Notes: generated by a model not told the origin, from the letters alone. Positions 7,877-15,702 are shown, counted from the stretch's first letter. The stretch: DNA of 43,118 nt from Intestinimonas sp052065695 (GCF_052065695.1 NZ_JBQHTM010000032.1:1-43118), one strand, 5' to 3'. Translations and numbers: made by a program.

Positions 7877-8071
7877 ATGGCAGAACAGAACGGGACACCT
7901 CAATCCCCCGACAGTGTTATCACGACACAGAGGGACGGACAGACCATCGTTGCGGAGTTGTTTTTCAACCACAGCGGCACAGAAACATTCCGCGACAAGC
8001 TGCTCAAAGTGATACTTGCCGACAGCTTGCAGGACGGTCAAGAGCCGGAAAAAACGAAAATCACGCGATAG
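7877..8071 (+). CDS. TnpW-like transposon-encoded small protein
   Basis: A 64-residue protein. It has a polar N-terminus and a compact core GQTIVAELFFNHSGTETF then DKLLKVILAD, the pattern of small TnpW-type proteins found right after large serine recombinases in Tn4451-like elements. AAAGGAG precedes ATG 7877. Function not established; a regulatory or recombination-accessory role is plausible. It lies between two terminators and so has its own short transcript or depends on read-through. Confidence 0.75.
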   Translation: MAEQNGTPQSPDSVITTQRDGQTIVAELFFNHSGTETFRDKLLKVILADSLQDGQEPEKTKITR

Positions 8072-8072
8072 G

Positions 8073-8116
8073 AACCGCCCGGACGAAGAATGGTTCGCCG
8101 GGGCGGTTTCTATTTG
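8073..8116 (+). terminator. hairpin terminator after the TnpW-like gene
   Basis: AACCGCC (8073-8079) pairs with GGCGGTT (8102-8108); GAA/TTC inside the arm (8084-8086 and 8094-8096) adds pairs, and a T-rich TTTCTATTT follows. The T-run is imperfect, so termination may be partial. Confidence 0.65.
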
Positions 8117-8204
8117 AAAATCCCCATTTTCCCCAAGTCAAGAGCCGGGAAAATTCCCTCAAAAATGCCCCTCTCTCCAAACGAGGGCGCAGAAAGGAGA
8201 GTTT

Positions 8205-8501
8205 ATGCGAACAGGGCTTCCCAAGCAAAAAAAGATCACAGACATCTGGTTTGATGAGAAAGACCCGTTGATCCATATCCGTACCCACAACACCGACTTG
8301 AAGAAGCGGCTTGCCGCCTATGCCGAGCAGCACCCCGATGTGTGCCGCCAGACCGACGCAGACCCGGAAACGGGCTGCATGGAGTTTGACATTGAGAAAG
8401 GCCGCTTCTCTTTCCGTCTGACCGCCCCATACAGCGAGGAACGGCGGGAAGCGGCGCGGCGGTATGCCAGAGAGAGCAACGTCGCCGACAGGCTGAAATA
8501 G
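8205..8501 (+). CDS. conserved mobilizable-element protein, unknown
   Basis: A 98-residue protein starting MRTGLPKQKKITDIWFDEKD, with the core DPLIHIRTHNTDLKKRLAAYAEQHPDV and a C-terminus SEERREAARRYARESN. The pattern is mixed alpha/beta with no metal-binding or membrane segment. It is recurrently found in serine-recombinase mobilizable elements, from memory, without an assigned function. AAAGGAGAG lies upstream of ATG 8205. The sequence composition matches the recombinase, unlike the downstream AT-rich cargo. Confidence 0.65.
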   Translation: MRTGLPKQKKITDIWFDEKDPLIHIRTHNTDLKKRLAAYAEQHPDVCRQTDADPETGCMEFDIEKGRFSFRLTAPYSEERREAARRYARESNVADRLK

Positions 8502-8503
8502 AG

Positions 8504-8532
8504 TTGAAATGTTCATAGTTTTGTGCTATACT
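8504..8532 (+). promoter_or_regulatory. sigma-A-type promoter of the methyltransferase
   Basis: TTGAAA at 8504-8509 and TATACT at 8527-8532 are separated by exactly 17 bases. The promoter starts three bases after the previous gene's stop and drives a leader of roughly 145 bases before the methyltransferase start. This marks the left border of the AT-rich cargo. Confidence 0.75.
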
Positions 8533-8580
8533 TTTTCTAAAAGCAGAGTAATACTGCGGAATTGATTGGAGGACAACACA

Positions 8581-8607
8581 ATTGTTACATTTATGAGATT
8601 AAGATAA
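8581..8607 (+). CDS. candidate leader peptide ending Met-Arg-Leu-Arg
   Basis: ATG AGA TTA AGA TAA (8593-8607) encodes MRLR-stop. In the same frame upstream lie ATT GTT ACA TTT from 8581, so a non-standard ATT start would give MVTFMRLR. GGAGG at 8568-8572 is 8 bases from that ATT; an alternative TTG at 8582 gives MLHL and stops at TGA overlapping the ATG (ATGA coupling). MRLR with its Arg-X-Arg core is the known macrolide-dependent stalling motif of the ErmD-type leader peptide. The start codon is unresolved, but the position between promoter and resistance-type gene strongly suggests a ribosome-stalling regulator. Confidence 0.55.
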   Translation: MVTFMRLR

Positions 8608-8678
8608 AACCGCGAGTTATGTTGCGGTTATCCGTATTGCATAACTCGCTTATTGAAGCAGAGATGTAATTACGGAGG
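8608..8678 (+). promoter_or_regulatory. alternative-hairpin attenuator masking the ribosome site
   Basis: Three pairings compete. H1: AACCGC (8608-8613) with GCGGTT (8624-8629). H2: GCGAGTTATG (8612-8621) with CATAACTCGC (8640-8649), a perfect 10-bp stem. H3: TCCGTATTGCAT (8631-8642) with ATGTAATTACGGA (8664-8676), 12 pairs with one bulge, which buries GGA of the ribosome-binding site GGAGG (8674-8678). H2 excludes H1 and H3. This is the architecture of a translational attenuator. Which state is favoured when a ribosome stalls on MRLR is not clear by eye. Confidence 0.65.
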
Positions 8679-8686
8679 AAAAACAA

Positions 8687-9520
8687 ATGAATAATAATTT
8701 ATCACGCTTTGCAGACAGCAAGGTTTATTTTCAATGCCCAATTTGCACAAAATCAATGGATATACAAGGCAATAGCCTAATTTGTAGACATGGACATTGC
8801 TTTGATATTTCAAGATATGGGTATGTAAATTTGTTGTTAAAATCATCGCCCAAAACCAACTACAGCAAGCGGTCTTTTGAAAACCGGCACCAAATTTTGG
8901 AGTATGGCATGTATGATGTTGTGTTGGAGAAAATCATACAGTTTATTTCTGATACGCCATCTATAAGAAACATTTTAGATGTTGGTTGCGGCGAGGGTTT
9001 CTATGCAAGGCAGATACAGCAAAGAACAGAACGAAACATCTTTGCCTTTGACTTGTCAAGGGAGGCAATACAGATTGCATCAAAAAAAGACAAGCGCAAA
9101 GCAGTGAAGTGGTTTGTTACTGACTTATCAAAAATCCCTTTGAAAGACGGAAGTATGGATTGTATTTTAGACATATTTTCGCCTGCACACTACAAAGAAT
9201 TTCAGCGATTGCTATCTCCTAACGGATATGTTGTGAAAGTAATTCCTACGAAAAATCATTTGAGGGAAATCAGGACTAAAGTGCAAGCACACTTGAAAAA
9301 TCCAGATTATTCAAATGAGTCTGTCGTTGAATATTTTGAGAAATATCTTAAAACCATTTCAAGAGAAACGGTTTCAGCCACCGTACAGTTGTCATCAGAA
9401 CAAAGAATGTCGTTTATTGAAATGACGCCGCTTCTCTTTTGCGTTGAAAAAGATTGCGTTGATTGGCGTACTCTCACACATTTGACAATCGAAGCTGATG
9501 TTTTAATAGGAATGTATTAA
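8687..9520 (+). CDS. RlmA-family 23S rRNA (guanine-N1) methyltransferase
   Basis: A 277-residue protein. The N-terminal zinc finger has C17-x2-C20-x12-C33-x3-H37, the spacing of RlmA enzymes, followed by the conserved SRYGYVNLLL. A Rossmann methyltransferase domain holds SAM motif I ILDVGCGEGFYA (about 96-107) and FAFDLSREA (about 119-127). RlmA(I) and RlmA(II) methylate G745 or G748 in the 23S rRNA exit tunnel; the RlmA(II) relative TlrB contributes to tylosin resistance in producers. Its AT-rich composition differs from both flanks, so it is recent cargo. The MRLR leader and masked ribosome site argue for drug-inducible expression. Which G it modifies, and any resistance phenotype, are inferred. 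Confidence 0.85.
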   Translation: MNNNLSRFADSKVYFQCPICTKSMDIQGNSLICRHGHCFDISRYGYVNLLLKSSPKTNYSKRSFENRHQILEYGMYDVVLEKIIQFISDTPSIRNILDVGCGEGFYARQIQQRTERNIFAFDLSREAIQIASKKDKRKAVKWFVTDLSKIPLKDGSMDCILDIFSPAHYKEFQRLLSPNGYVVKVIPTKNHLREIRTKVQAHLKNPDYSNESVVEYFEKYLKTISRETVSATVQLSSEQRMSFIEMTPLLFCVEKDCVDWRTLTHLTIEADVLIGMY

Positions 9521-9585
9521 AGGGCGTATTGATATTTAATATTCCCATTTATTGAGCAGAACGGAGTAAACCAAACACCCTAATC

Positions 9586-9620
9586 AAAAGGACAGCCGAG
9601 GAAATCGACTGTCCTTTTTC
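9586..9620 (+). terminator. terminator after the methyltransferase cargo
   Basis: AAAAGGACAG (9586-9595) pairs perfectly with CTGTCCTTTT (9609-9618), ending in a T-run. It closes the AT-rich cargo unit about 65 bases after the methyltransferase stop. Confidence 0.8.
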
Positions 9621-9651
9621 TATGCCGACAGGTAGAAAGGAGTGACCACCC

Positions 9652-9948
9652 ATGACGAAACCGAGAGAAAAAAAACGCGAGGAATTGCAAGCCGAGATTG
9701 AGGACGGGAAGAAGAAAATCCGGCAGCTTGAAAATCGGGAAAAGGTGTTGCGGCAAAAGTTATCCCAAGAGGAACGCAGGACGCGCAGCCATCGGCTGAT
9801 CGTCCGGGGTGCGGTCTTTGAGAGCATTGTGCCAGAAGCAAAGACCATGACCGACGAAGAAGCCGCCGCCTTTCTCCGGCTTGCCCTGACGAGCGAGGAA
9901 GCGCGGGGCTATCTGAAAAAACGCACCGAGGGCGGGAAAAGCGAATAA
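9652..9948 (+). CDS. DUF3847-family mobilization-associated protein
   Basis: A 98-residue protein. The N-terminal half (about 1-45) is a heptad-rich coiled coil (EELQAEIEDGKKKIRQLENREK); the C-terminal half has RRTRSHRLIVRGAVFESIVP and an acidic helix MTDEEAAAFLRLAL, matching the DUF3847 pattern as I recall it. These small proteins are encoded directly before MobA/L relaxases in many mobilizable elements and may be relaxosome accessory proteins. A ribosome-binding site (AAAGGAG) precedes ATG 9652. The spacing to the relaxase holds hairpin-rich DNA, consistent with an oriT being nearby. Confidence 0.75.
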   Translation: MTKPREKKREELQAEIEDGKKKIRQLENREKVLRQKLSQEERRTRSHRLIVRGAVFESIVPEAKTMTDEEAAAFLRLALTSEEARGYLKKRTEGGKSE

Positions 9949-9965
9949 TCCCTTTGGTACAAAGG

Positions 9966-10107
9966 GCGCACTTATACACCCTTACGGGTGCGTGCGCTCT
10001 GCCGAGGGCTTGTCGGCACAGAGAGAAAGCCGCTTGCTTCCCTCTCTGACCGACATTGGCGGCTTTGCCGCAACAAGGGGCTGCACCCCTTGCGCCGCTT
10101 ACGCGGC
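9966..10107. other. hairpin cluster, candidate oriT of the mobilizable element
   Basis: Five stem-loops lie in 142 bases: nested GCGCAC/GTGCGC (9966-9971, 9992-9997) around CACCC/GGGTG (9977-9990); GCCGA/TCGGC (10001-10017); GCGGC/GCCGC (10059-10071); CAAGGGG/CCCCTTG (10074-10092); GCCGC/GCGGC (10094-10107). The cluster is immediately upstream of the MobA/L relaxase, the usual place of oriT in MobQ systems. The nick site is not identified. Confidence 0.6.
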
Positions 10108-10187
10108 TATCCCTGCACACCCACAAAAACAGTATACCAGCCTTTGGCGTCTGTACCATTTTTGCGGGTTTTCATTTTATCCGGGAG

Positions 10188-11702
10188 GTGATACCCATAG
10201 CCATCTATCATTGTAATATCAGCATTGTCAGCCGGGGCAAGGGCAAATCAGCCGTTGCCGCAGCCGCCTACCGAAGCGGCGAAAAGCTGACAAATGAGTG
10301 GGACGGAATGACACACGACTACACCCGCAAAGGCGGTGTTGTCCATACGGAAATTATGCTGCCACCCCACGCCCCGCCCTCTTTCTCTGACCGTTCAACC
10401 TTGTGGAACAGCGTGGAGCTTTACGAGAAAGCCGGGAACGCCCAGCTTGCCAGAGAGATTGACGCGGCGCTCCCCATAGAGTTATCCAGAGAGGAACAAA
10501 TCCGGCTTGTCCGGGAATACTGTTCCTCTCAATTTGTTTCCAGAGGAATGTGCGTTGATTATGCCATTCACGACACCGGCAAGGGCAATCCCCATTGTCA
10601 CATCATGCTTACCATGCGCCCCCTTGACGAGCGCGGCGCATGGGCGGCAAAGTCCCAAAAGGAATATGACCTTGATGAAAACGGCGAGCGTATCCGCTTG
10701 CCAAGCGGCAGATACAAGACGCACAAAGTTGACCTGACCGGCTGGAACGACAAGGGCAACGCCCTCTTGTGGCGTAAGGCATGGGCGGATATTTCAAACG
10801 CCTACCTTGAACGAGCCGGAAGCCCGGAGCGTATCGACCACCGCAGCAACGCCGAGCGCGGCATTGGCGAGATACCCACCGTCCACATGGGCGTGGCGGC
10901 TTGCCAGATGGAGAAGAAAGGTATTGCCACCGAGAAAGGCGAACTGAACCGGAATATCCAAAAGGCAAACCGCCTTATACGGGAAATCCGAGCGCAGATT
11001 GGAAAGCTCAAAGAATGGATTGCCGACCTGTTCAAAGCGTGGGAAACCGCCCCGGAACAGCCGCAACAATCCCCCGGCCTTGCAAATCTGCTGATGAAGT
11101 ATTTGAGCGTTCAGAGAGAAAAGAGCCGGAAGTATTCGCAGCGTTGGCAACAACAGCACACAGCCGATGAACTGAAAACCATAGCGGCAGCGGTCAACTA
11201 TCTGACCGAGCATGGTATCTCTACCCTTGATGAGCTGGACGCAGCCCTTTCCTCTGTCAGCGAACAGGCCGACACTATCCGGGCAGGAATGAAAACCGCC
11301 GAGGAACGCATGAAGAAGCTGCAAAAGCTGATTGAATACGGGAAGAACTACACCGAGTACAAGCCCGTTCACGATGAGCTGAAAAAGCTGCAAAACGGCT
11401 GGACAAACAAGCGCGACAAGTACGAGGAAGCCCACCGCGCCGAGTTGACCCTATGGAACGCAGCAAGCCGCTATCTCCATGCAAATCTGCCGAAAGGAAC
11501 AAAGACCTTGCCTATTGCGGAATGGGAACAGGAATATGCCGACCTCAAAACACAGAGGGACAGCGATTATGCCAAACTGAAAGATACCCGCGCCGATGTT
11601 TCCGAACTTCAAAAAATCCGCAAATGCGTGGATATTGCACTCCGCGCCGACCAGCCGGAGCAGACACAGACCCGCACAAAGCGGCACGACATAGACCGAT
11701 GA
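10188..11702 (+). CDS. MobA/MobL-family relaxase
   Basis: About 504 residues. The relaxase domain begins IAIYHCNISIVSRGKGKSAV followed by AAAYRSGEKL; the metal-binding HUH motif is in NPHCHIMLTMRPL and a further conserved motif is DLTGWN...WRKAWADISNAYLE. The second half is mainly coiled coil (about 250-500). It nicks oriT and pilots the element through a helper pore. The start is odd: relatives begin Met-Ala-Ile-Tyr, but the matching codon here is ATA (10197-10199), perfectly spaced from GGGAGG (10183-10188). GTG 10188 is the nearest normal start in frame but lies inside the ribosome-binding site. The stop overlaps the next ATG. Confidence 0.92.
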   Translation: MIPIAIYHCNISIVSRGKGKSAVAAAAYRSGEKLTNEWDGMTHDYTRKGGVVHTEIMLPPHAPPSFSDRSTLWNSVELYEKAGNAQLAREIDAALPIELSREEQIRLVREYCSSQFVSRGMCVDYAIHDTGKGNPHCHIMLTMRPLDERGAWAAKSQKEYDLDENGERIRLPSGRYKTHKVDLTGWNDKGNALLWRKAWADISNAYLERAGSPERIDHRSNAERGIGEIPTVHMGVAACQMEKKGIATEKGELNRNIQKANRLIREIRAQIGKLKEWIADLFKAWETAPEQPQQSPGLANLLMKYLSVQREKSRKYSQRWQQQHTADELKTIAAAVNYLTEHGISTLDELDAALSSVSEQADTIRAGMKTAEERMKKLQKLIEYGKNYTEYKPVHDELKKLQNGWTNKRDKYEEAHRAELTLWNAASRYLHANLPKGTKTLPIAEWEQEYADLKTQRDSDYAKLKDTRADVSELQKIRKCVDIALRADQPEQTQTRTKRHDIDR

Positions 11703-11716
11703 AAGGAGTGAGTTTT

Positions 11717-12040
11717 TTGTACTACACCCAAGAACAGATAGACCGGGCGAACCAAGCCGACCTTGTTTTGTTCCTGCAATCGCAGGGGGAACCGCTGGAA
11801 CGCGCCGGACAGGAATACCGATGGAAACGGCACGACAGCTTGACCGTCCGGGGCAACAAGTGGTATCGCCACAGCCAGAGCAAGGGCGGCGGCCCCATTG
11901 ATTTTGTCATGGAGTTTTTTGGCAAGAGTTTTACCGAAGCCGTTGAACTTCTCACAGGAGAAAAGGGAGCCGCACCGCCGCCGGATAGACCAAGCTCCGC
12001 GCCCCTCTCCGACTTCCGGCTACCTTCAGTCCCTGTATGA
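11717..12040 (+). pseudogene. truncated DUF3991/Toprim primase-like protein
   Basis: The N-terminal ~100 residues of a mobilizable-element primase-like protein: YYTQEQIDRANQADLV, LFLQSQGEPLERAGQEYRWK, NKWYRHSQSKGGGPIDFV and FFGKSFTEAVELLTG, the CHC2-like N-terminal region found before DUF3991 and Toprim domains. TTG 11717 (8 bases after AAGGAG) is the likely start; an ATG at 11699 overlapping the MobL stop is also possible. After DFRLP the frame runs into topB sequence and stops at 12040. The catalytic Toprim part is lost, so the gene is broken. Confidence 0.85.
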
Positions 12041-13211
12041 GAAAAAGCTCTGTACCTATCCGCGAACCGACAGCCGCTTCCTGACGGACGATATGGAAAG
12101 CGGGGTTCCGGCCGTCGCTGCCTGCGCCGCCGGGATTCTCGGCGTATCGGTCGGAGATGTATCTGCAAAGCAGGTCTGTGATAGCCGTAAGGTTTCTGAT
12201 CACCATGCCGTCATTCCCACGATGGTTGCCGGAGAAGCTGAACTCTCTGCGCTGACGGCCGGGGAGCGCGAGGTTTTGAAGCTGGTTGCCCGTCAGGTGC
12301 TGATGGCGGTCAGTGCGCCGTATTCCTATCTGGAAACGGTAGTAACTGTTGAATGCGGCGGGCAGGTATTCACCGCAAAGGGAAAAACGGTGCTGAACAC
12401 CGGCTGGAAAAGCTATGCGGCGGGCGAACAGAAGGAAAGGGTACTCCCTCCGATGACGGAAGGACAGTCCATTGACAGTTTTGATGTTTCGCTGGAGGAA
12501 GGAAAGACAAAGCCGCCTGCCCGATACACCGAGGATACGCTGCTTTCCGCCATGGAAAATGCCGGGGCGAAAGAGATGCCGGATGATGCCGAGCGCAAGG
12601 GGCTGGGCACACCCGCCACCCGCGCCGGGATTCTGGAGAAGCTGGTTTCCTCCGGTTTTGTGGAGCGAAAGAAGAATAAAAAGGCGGTCAGCCTGGTTCC
12701 GCAGGACATCGGTATCTCCCTGATCACGGTGCTTCCGGAACAGCTTCAGTCTCCGCTTCTGACTGCGGAATGGGAGAACATGCTGAAAGAGATCGAGCGC
12801 GGCGAGCTCTCCCCAGAGGCGTTCATGGAGCAGATCAGCCGCATGGTTTCCAAATTGGTGCGCGACTACGAACCTGTGAGCGGTGCAGAGGTGCTGTTCC
12901 CGTCAGGACGCCCGGTGGTTGGAAAATGCCCTCGCTGCGGCGGTCCGGTTACGGAGAGCAAGACCGGCTTTTTCTGTGAGCGCCGCGACTGCCGCTTCGG
13001 ACTCTGGAAGGACAACCGCTATCTGTCCGCAAAGCACATCATTCTGACAAAAAAGATGGCGGAGGCGCTTCTGAAGGATGGAAAAACTTTTGTCAGCGGC
13101 ATGTATTCCGAAAAGACCGGAAAAAGCTATTCCGCCTACCTCGTACTGACGGACGACGGGCAGAAATCCAGCTATGCTCTGGAGTTTGACAGGGAGAAAA
13201 CCGGCGCATGA
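12021..13211 (+). pseudogene. topB: DNA topoisomerase III, 5'-truncated
   Basis: The open frame continues from the broken element as YLQSLYEKKLC, then TYPRTDSRFLT, whose Tyr is the active-site residue of type IA topoisomerases. The following ~390 residues are the C-terminal two-thirds of TopB (DHHAVIPT, LGTPATRAGILEKL) with a terminal zinc-ribbon-like CPRCGGPVTESKTGFFC...CRFGLWKDNR and a Topo_C-like repeat. The N-terminal Toprim domain that binds metal and initiates catalysis is missing, so the product should be inactive. The ICE TopB is thought to assist transfer-strand processing. Its stop overlaps the next ATG. Confidence 0.9.
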
Positions 13212-13516
13212 AGCTGAGCCCCGCAGAACGCGAAACGATCATCCTGTTTTCCGATGCAGACGATACCGCCAGCGTCTACACCTATGACAGGAGGCTGATT
13301 AAAAAGCTGGACGCCCTTTGCAAAAAATGTCCGGAAGAAGTGTATGAGGAGAAAAAACGCTCCTCTGCCGGTGCGAAAAGCTATATTGTGCCGAAAAGCT
13401 GTGTTTCCGTCCGTGAGCCGTTTTCCAGAGCGCGGCGCGAGGCGGCCAGCAGGCGTGCAAAGGAGGCCGGCACCGTCCCGCCGGACAGAAGTAAAGGCCG
13501 CGATTCGGACGAATAA
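13208..13516 (+). CDS. conserved ICE protein, unknown function
   Basis: A 102-residue basic protein beginning MKLSPAERETIILFSDAD, with TASVYTYDRRLIKKLDALC and a C-terminal Arg/Lys-rich part (RARREAASRRAKEAG). The start ATG overlaps the topB stop (ATGA), showing translational coupling. Proteins like this follow topB in related ICEs, from memory. No domain recognised; the charge suggests nucleic-acid contact. A UUCG-loop hairpin follows its stop. Confidence 0.65.
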   Translation: MKLSPAERETIILFSDADDTASVYTYDRRLIKKLDALCKKCPEEVYEEKKRSSAGAKSYIVPKSCVSVREPFSRARREAASRRAKEAGTVPPDRSKGRDSDE

Positions 13517-13528
13517 TGCAGGGAGATA

Positions 13529-13557
13529 GGCGCAGGGCTTCGGCTCTGCGCCCTGTT
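13529..13557 (+). terminator. strong UUCG-capped hairpin, weak terminator
   Basis: GGCGCAGGGC (13529-13538), loop TTCG, and GCTCTGCGCC (13543-13552) form a 10-bp stem with one G-U pair. Only a short CTGTTT follows, so it may be an mRNA-stabilising or partial termination structure between two genes. Confidence 0.55.
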
Positions 13558-13575
13558 TCCCGGAAAGGATGGTAT

Positions 13576-15702
13576 ATGGCAGAAAAACAGAGCAGCCGGG
13601 ACAGGCTGAAGGAGATCACGGCGAGTATTGAGGACGGCATCAAAGAGCTGTTCCAGTCGGAGAGCTATGCGCAGTATCTTCAGACCATGAGCCGGTTTCA
13701 CCATTACAGTGTAAACAATCAGGTGCTGATCCACATGCAGAAACCGGACGCCACGCTGGTGGCGGGCTTCAACAAATGGAAGAATCAGTTCGGCAGAAAT
13801 GTCATCAAGGGAGAACACGGCATAAAAATCATTGCCCCGACTCCCTTCAAGAAGAAAATCGAGCAGGAAAAGCTCGACCCGGATACGCAGCTTCCCATGC
13901 TGGATGCGGACGGGAAAATCATTACGGAGGAAAAGACCATCCAGATTCCCATGTACAAGCCGGTGACGGTGTTCGACGTTTCGCAGACCGAGGGCAGGCC
14001 GTTGCCTCAGCTGGCCCATGACCTGTCGGGCAATGTGGCGAATTACGATGTGTTCATGGAGGCGCTGCGCCGCTCCTCTCCGGTTCCCATTTCCATTGAG
14101 GTAATGGGCGGCGGTATGGACGGTTACTTTGATCTGGAGCATCAGGATATCGCCATCCGCAAAGGCATGAGCGAGGTGCAGACGGTATCTGCGGTCATAC
14201 ATGAGATGGCGCACGCGCTGCTTCACAATCGAACCAAAGATACTGAGGAGAAAACACCAGAACTCTCCCGCAGTACCGAAGAGGTGCAGGCGGAAAGCAT
14301 CTCCTATGCAGTGTGCGCCTATTACGGCATCGCCACCGGTGATAACAGTTTCGGCTATATCGCGTCCTGGTCAAAGGATAAAACCCTGCCGGAGCTGCGG
14401 GAAAGCCTGGAGGTGATCAGCAAGACCGCCGACGGCCTTATCAACGATATCGACCGGCACTATGCGGAAATCCTGAAAGAGCGCGAGGCGGAGCTGATTG
14501 CTGCTGAACCTGCCATGGCGATGGAGCGCCTTTATGCCGTGGATGACCGGTATCTTCATGTTCAGCGCACGGACACCGGCGTGGATTACACGATTTACGA
14601 TAAGGCATCCATGAAGGAACTCGACGGCGGTCAGCTGGATATGGAGATCAGCACGCTGGCCGAATCGGCACTGGAAATCTGCAACTCCCATGGAATCGGG
14701 CAGAACGCCCCGCTTCAGGTTGCGGACATCGGGATACTGGATGAATTGCAGGCCGCGCAGGATGCGGTGATTGCCATTGAGCCGCCTGTGCAGGAAAACC
14801 CGGAGCCGGAGACGGATACTCCGGCTGACCCGGCAATTTCCGTGGAGGCGCGGAACGCTTACGGCTATACGGATGATGCGATGCTCCCGCTGACAAAGGA
14901 ACGCGCCATGGAGCTGTTTGAACGCGATGTGCCGGTATATCTTCTCTATGGGGACAATACCGAGGCGATGGCTTTTGAACAGACGGAGATTCTGAATCAT
15001 GACGGCATTTTCGGCATTGACCGCGCAGACTGGGAGGCGGTAAAGGAGCAGTTTCCTGTCGCCACGGAAAACAGATGGCAGAAAGCCTTCCAGCAGAATC
15101 CGGCAGACAGCTACTGCATTTATCAGCTCCGCAGAGATCCGGAACTGGCCGAGCTTCGCTTTATGAATTCTCAGTATCTCCGGGAACATGGTCTTGAGCC
15201 TGCATTTGACCATTATGAGGCGGTTTATTCCGGCTCTCTTCCGTCTGACGGCAGTACAGAAGCCCGCCTGGATGACCTGTACATGAAGTTCAACACTGCC
15301 CACCCGCAGGATTTTACCGGGCACAGCCTGTCTGTCAGCGACATTGTTGTCTTAAAGCAGCAGGGTGCGGTAAGCTCTCATTATGTGGACAGCGTGGGCT
15401 TTGTTCAGTTTCCGGCGTTTCTTCCGGACAATTACCTGAAAAATGCGGAGATGTCCATGGAGGACGATTACGGGATGATCGACGGCATCATCAACAACGG
15501 TCCAAAGGAACAGCCGGAGACCAAACCCAAGGCTCCCGATTTATCGGCTCTGTTTGAAGCAGCCAGACAGGTCGTTCAGGAAGATAAGCAGGTTTCTGAA
15601 CCGGGCAAAAAGCCTTCCGTGTTGGCAATGCTCCATGCACCCGCGCCGTCCAGAAGCGAAAAGACCGCGCAGACGAAAAGCGCAGAAAGGGATCTGATAT
15701 GA
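13576..15702 (+). CDS. ArdC-type ssDNA-binding / metallopeptidase / YodL multidomain protein
   Basis: A 708-residue protein starting MAEKQSSRDRLKEI. An ArdC N-terminal domain spans about 1-130 (YAQYLQTMSRFHHYSVNNQVLI, KWKNQFGRNVIKGEHGI), followed by a zincin region with HEMAHALLH (about 211-219, HExxH). Then come repeated ICE accessory domains: about 330-370 (LHVQRTDTGVDYTIYDK), about 440-500 (PLTKERAMELF...VPVYLLYG) and a YodL/DUF4316-like end (YCIYQLR...ELRFMNSQYL, VYSGSLP). ArdC binds single-stranded DNA and counters restriction during entry. Start ATG 13576 is chosen for AAAGGA 7 bases upstream. The stop overlaps the TTRAP start. Confidence 0.85.
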   Translation: MAEKQSSRDRLKEITASIEDGIKELFQSESYAQYLQTMSRFHHYSVNNQVLIHMQKPDATLVAGFNKWKNQFGRNVIKGEHGIKIIAPTPFKKKIEQEKLDPDTQLPMLDADGKIITEEKTIQIPMYKPVTVFDVSQTEGRPLPQLAHDLSGNVANYDVFMEALRRSSPVPISIEVMGGGMDGYFDLEHQDIAIRKGMSEVQTVSAVIHEMAHALLHNRTKDTEEKTPELSRSTEEVQAESISYAVCAYYGIATGDNSFGYIASWSKDKTLPELRESLEVISKTADGLINDIDRHYAEILKEREAELIAAEPAMAMERLYAVDDRYLHVQRTDTGVDYTIYDKASMKELDGGQLDMEISTLAESALEICNSHGIGQNAPLQVADIGILDELQAAQDAVIAIEPPVQENPEPETDTPADPAISVEARNAYGYTDDAMLPLTKERAMELFERDVPVYLLYGDNTEAMAFEQTEILNHDGIFGIDRADWEAVKEQFPVATENRWQKAFQQNPADSYCIYQLRRDPELAELRFMNSQYLREHGLEPAFDHYEAVYSGSLPSDGSTEARLDDLYMKFNTAHPQDFTGHSLSVSDIVVLKQQGAVSSHYVDSVGFVQFPAFLPDNYLKNAEMSMEDDYGMIDGIINNGPKEQPETKPKAPDLSALFEAARQVVQEDKQVSEPGKKPSVLAMLHAPAPSRSEKTAQTKSAERDLI

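Larger units (their letters stand above)
5890..12020 (+). mobile_element. serine-recombinase mobilizable element (right end lost)
   Basis: The left edge lies at about 5890, where the virD4 reading frame breaks within TGGAG. TnpX/TndX-type large serine recombinases commonly recombine at GA dinucleotides, and a GA is present there. The element carries recombinase, TnpW-like protein, an unknown 98-residue protein, an RlmA-type methyltransferase, a DUF3847 protein, hairpin-rich DNA, a MobA/L relaxase and a primase-like gene. It is visibly GC-richer than the ICE except for the methyltransferase cargo. The right edge is not a normal end: the primase gene breaks off at 12020-12025 and continues into the inside of topB. 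Confidence 0.8.

Noticed and set aside
10056..10187. N-terminal extension of MobL reading into 10056
   Set aside because: This part lies over the hairpin cluster and does not resemble relaxases, which begin at Ile-Tyr-His-Cys.
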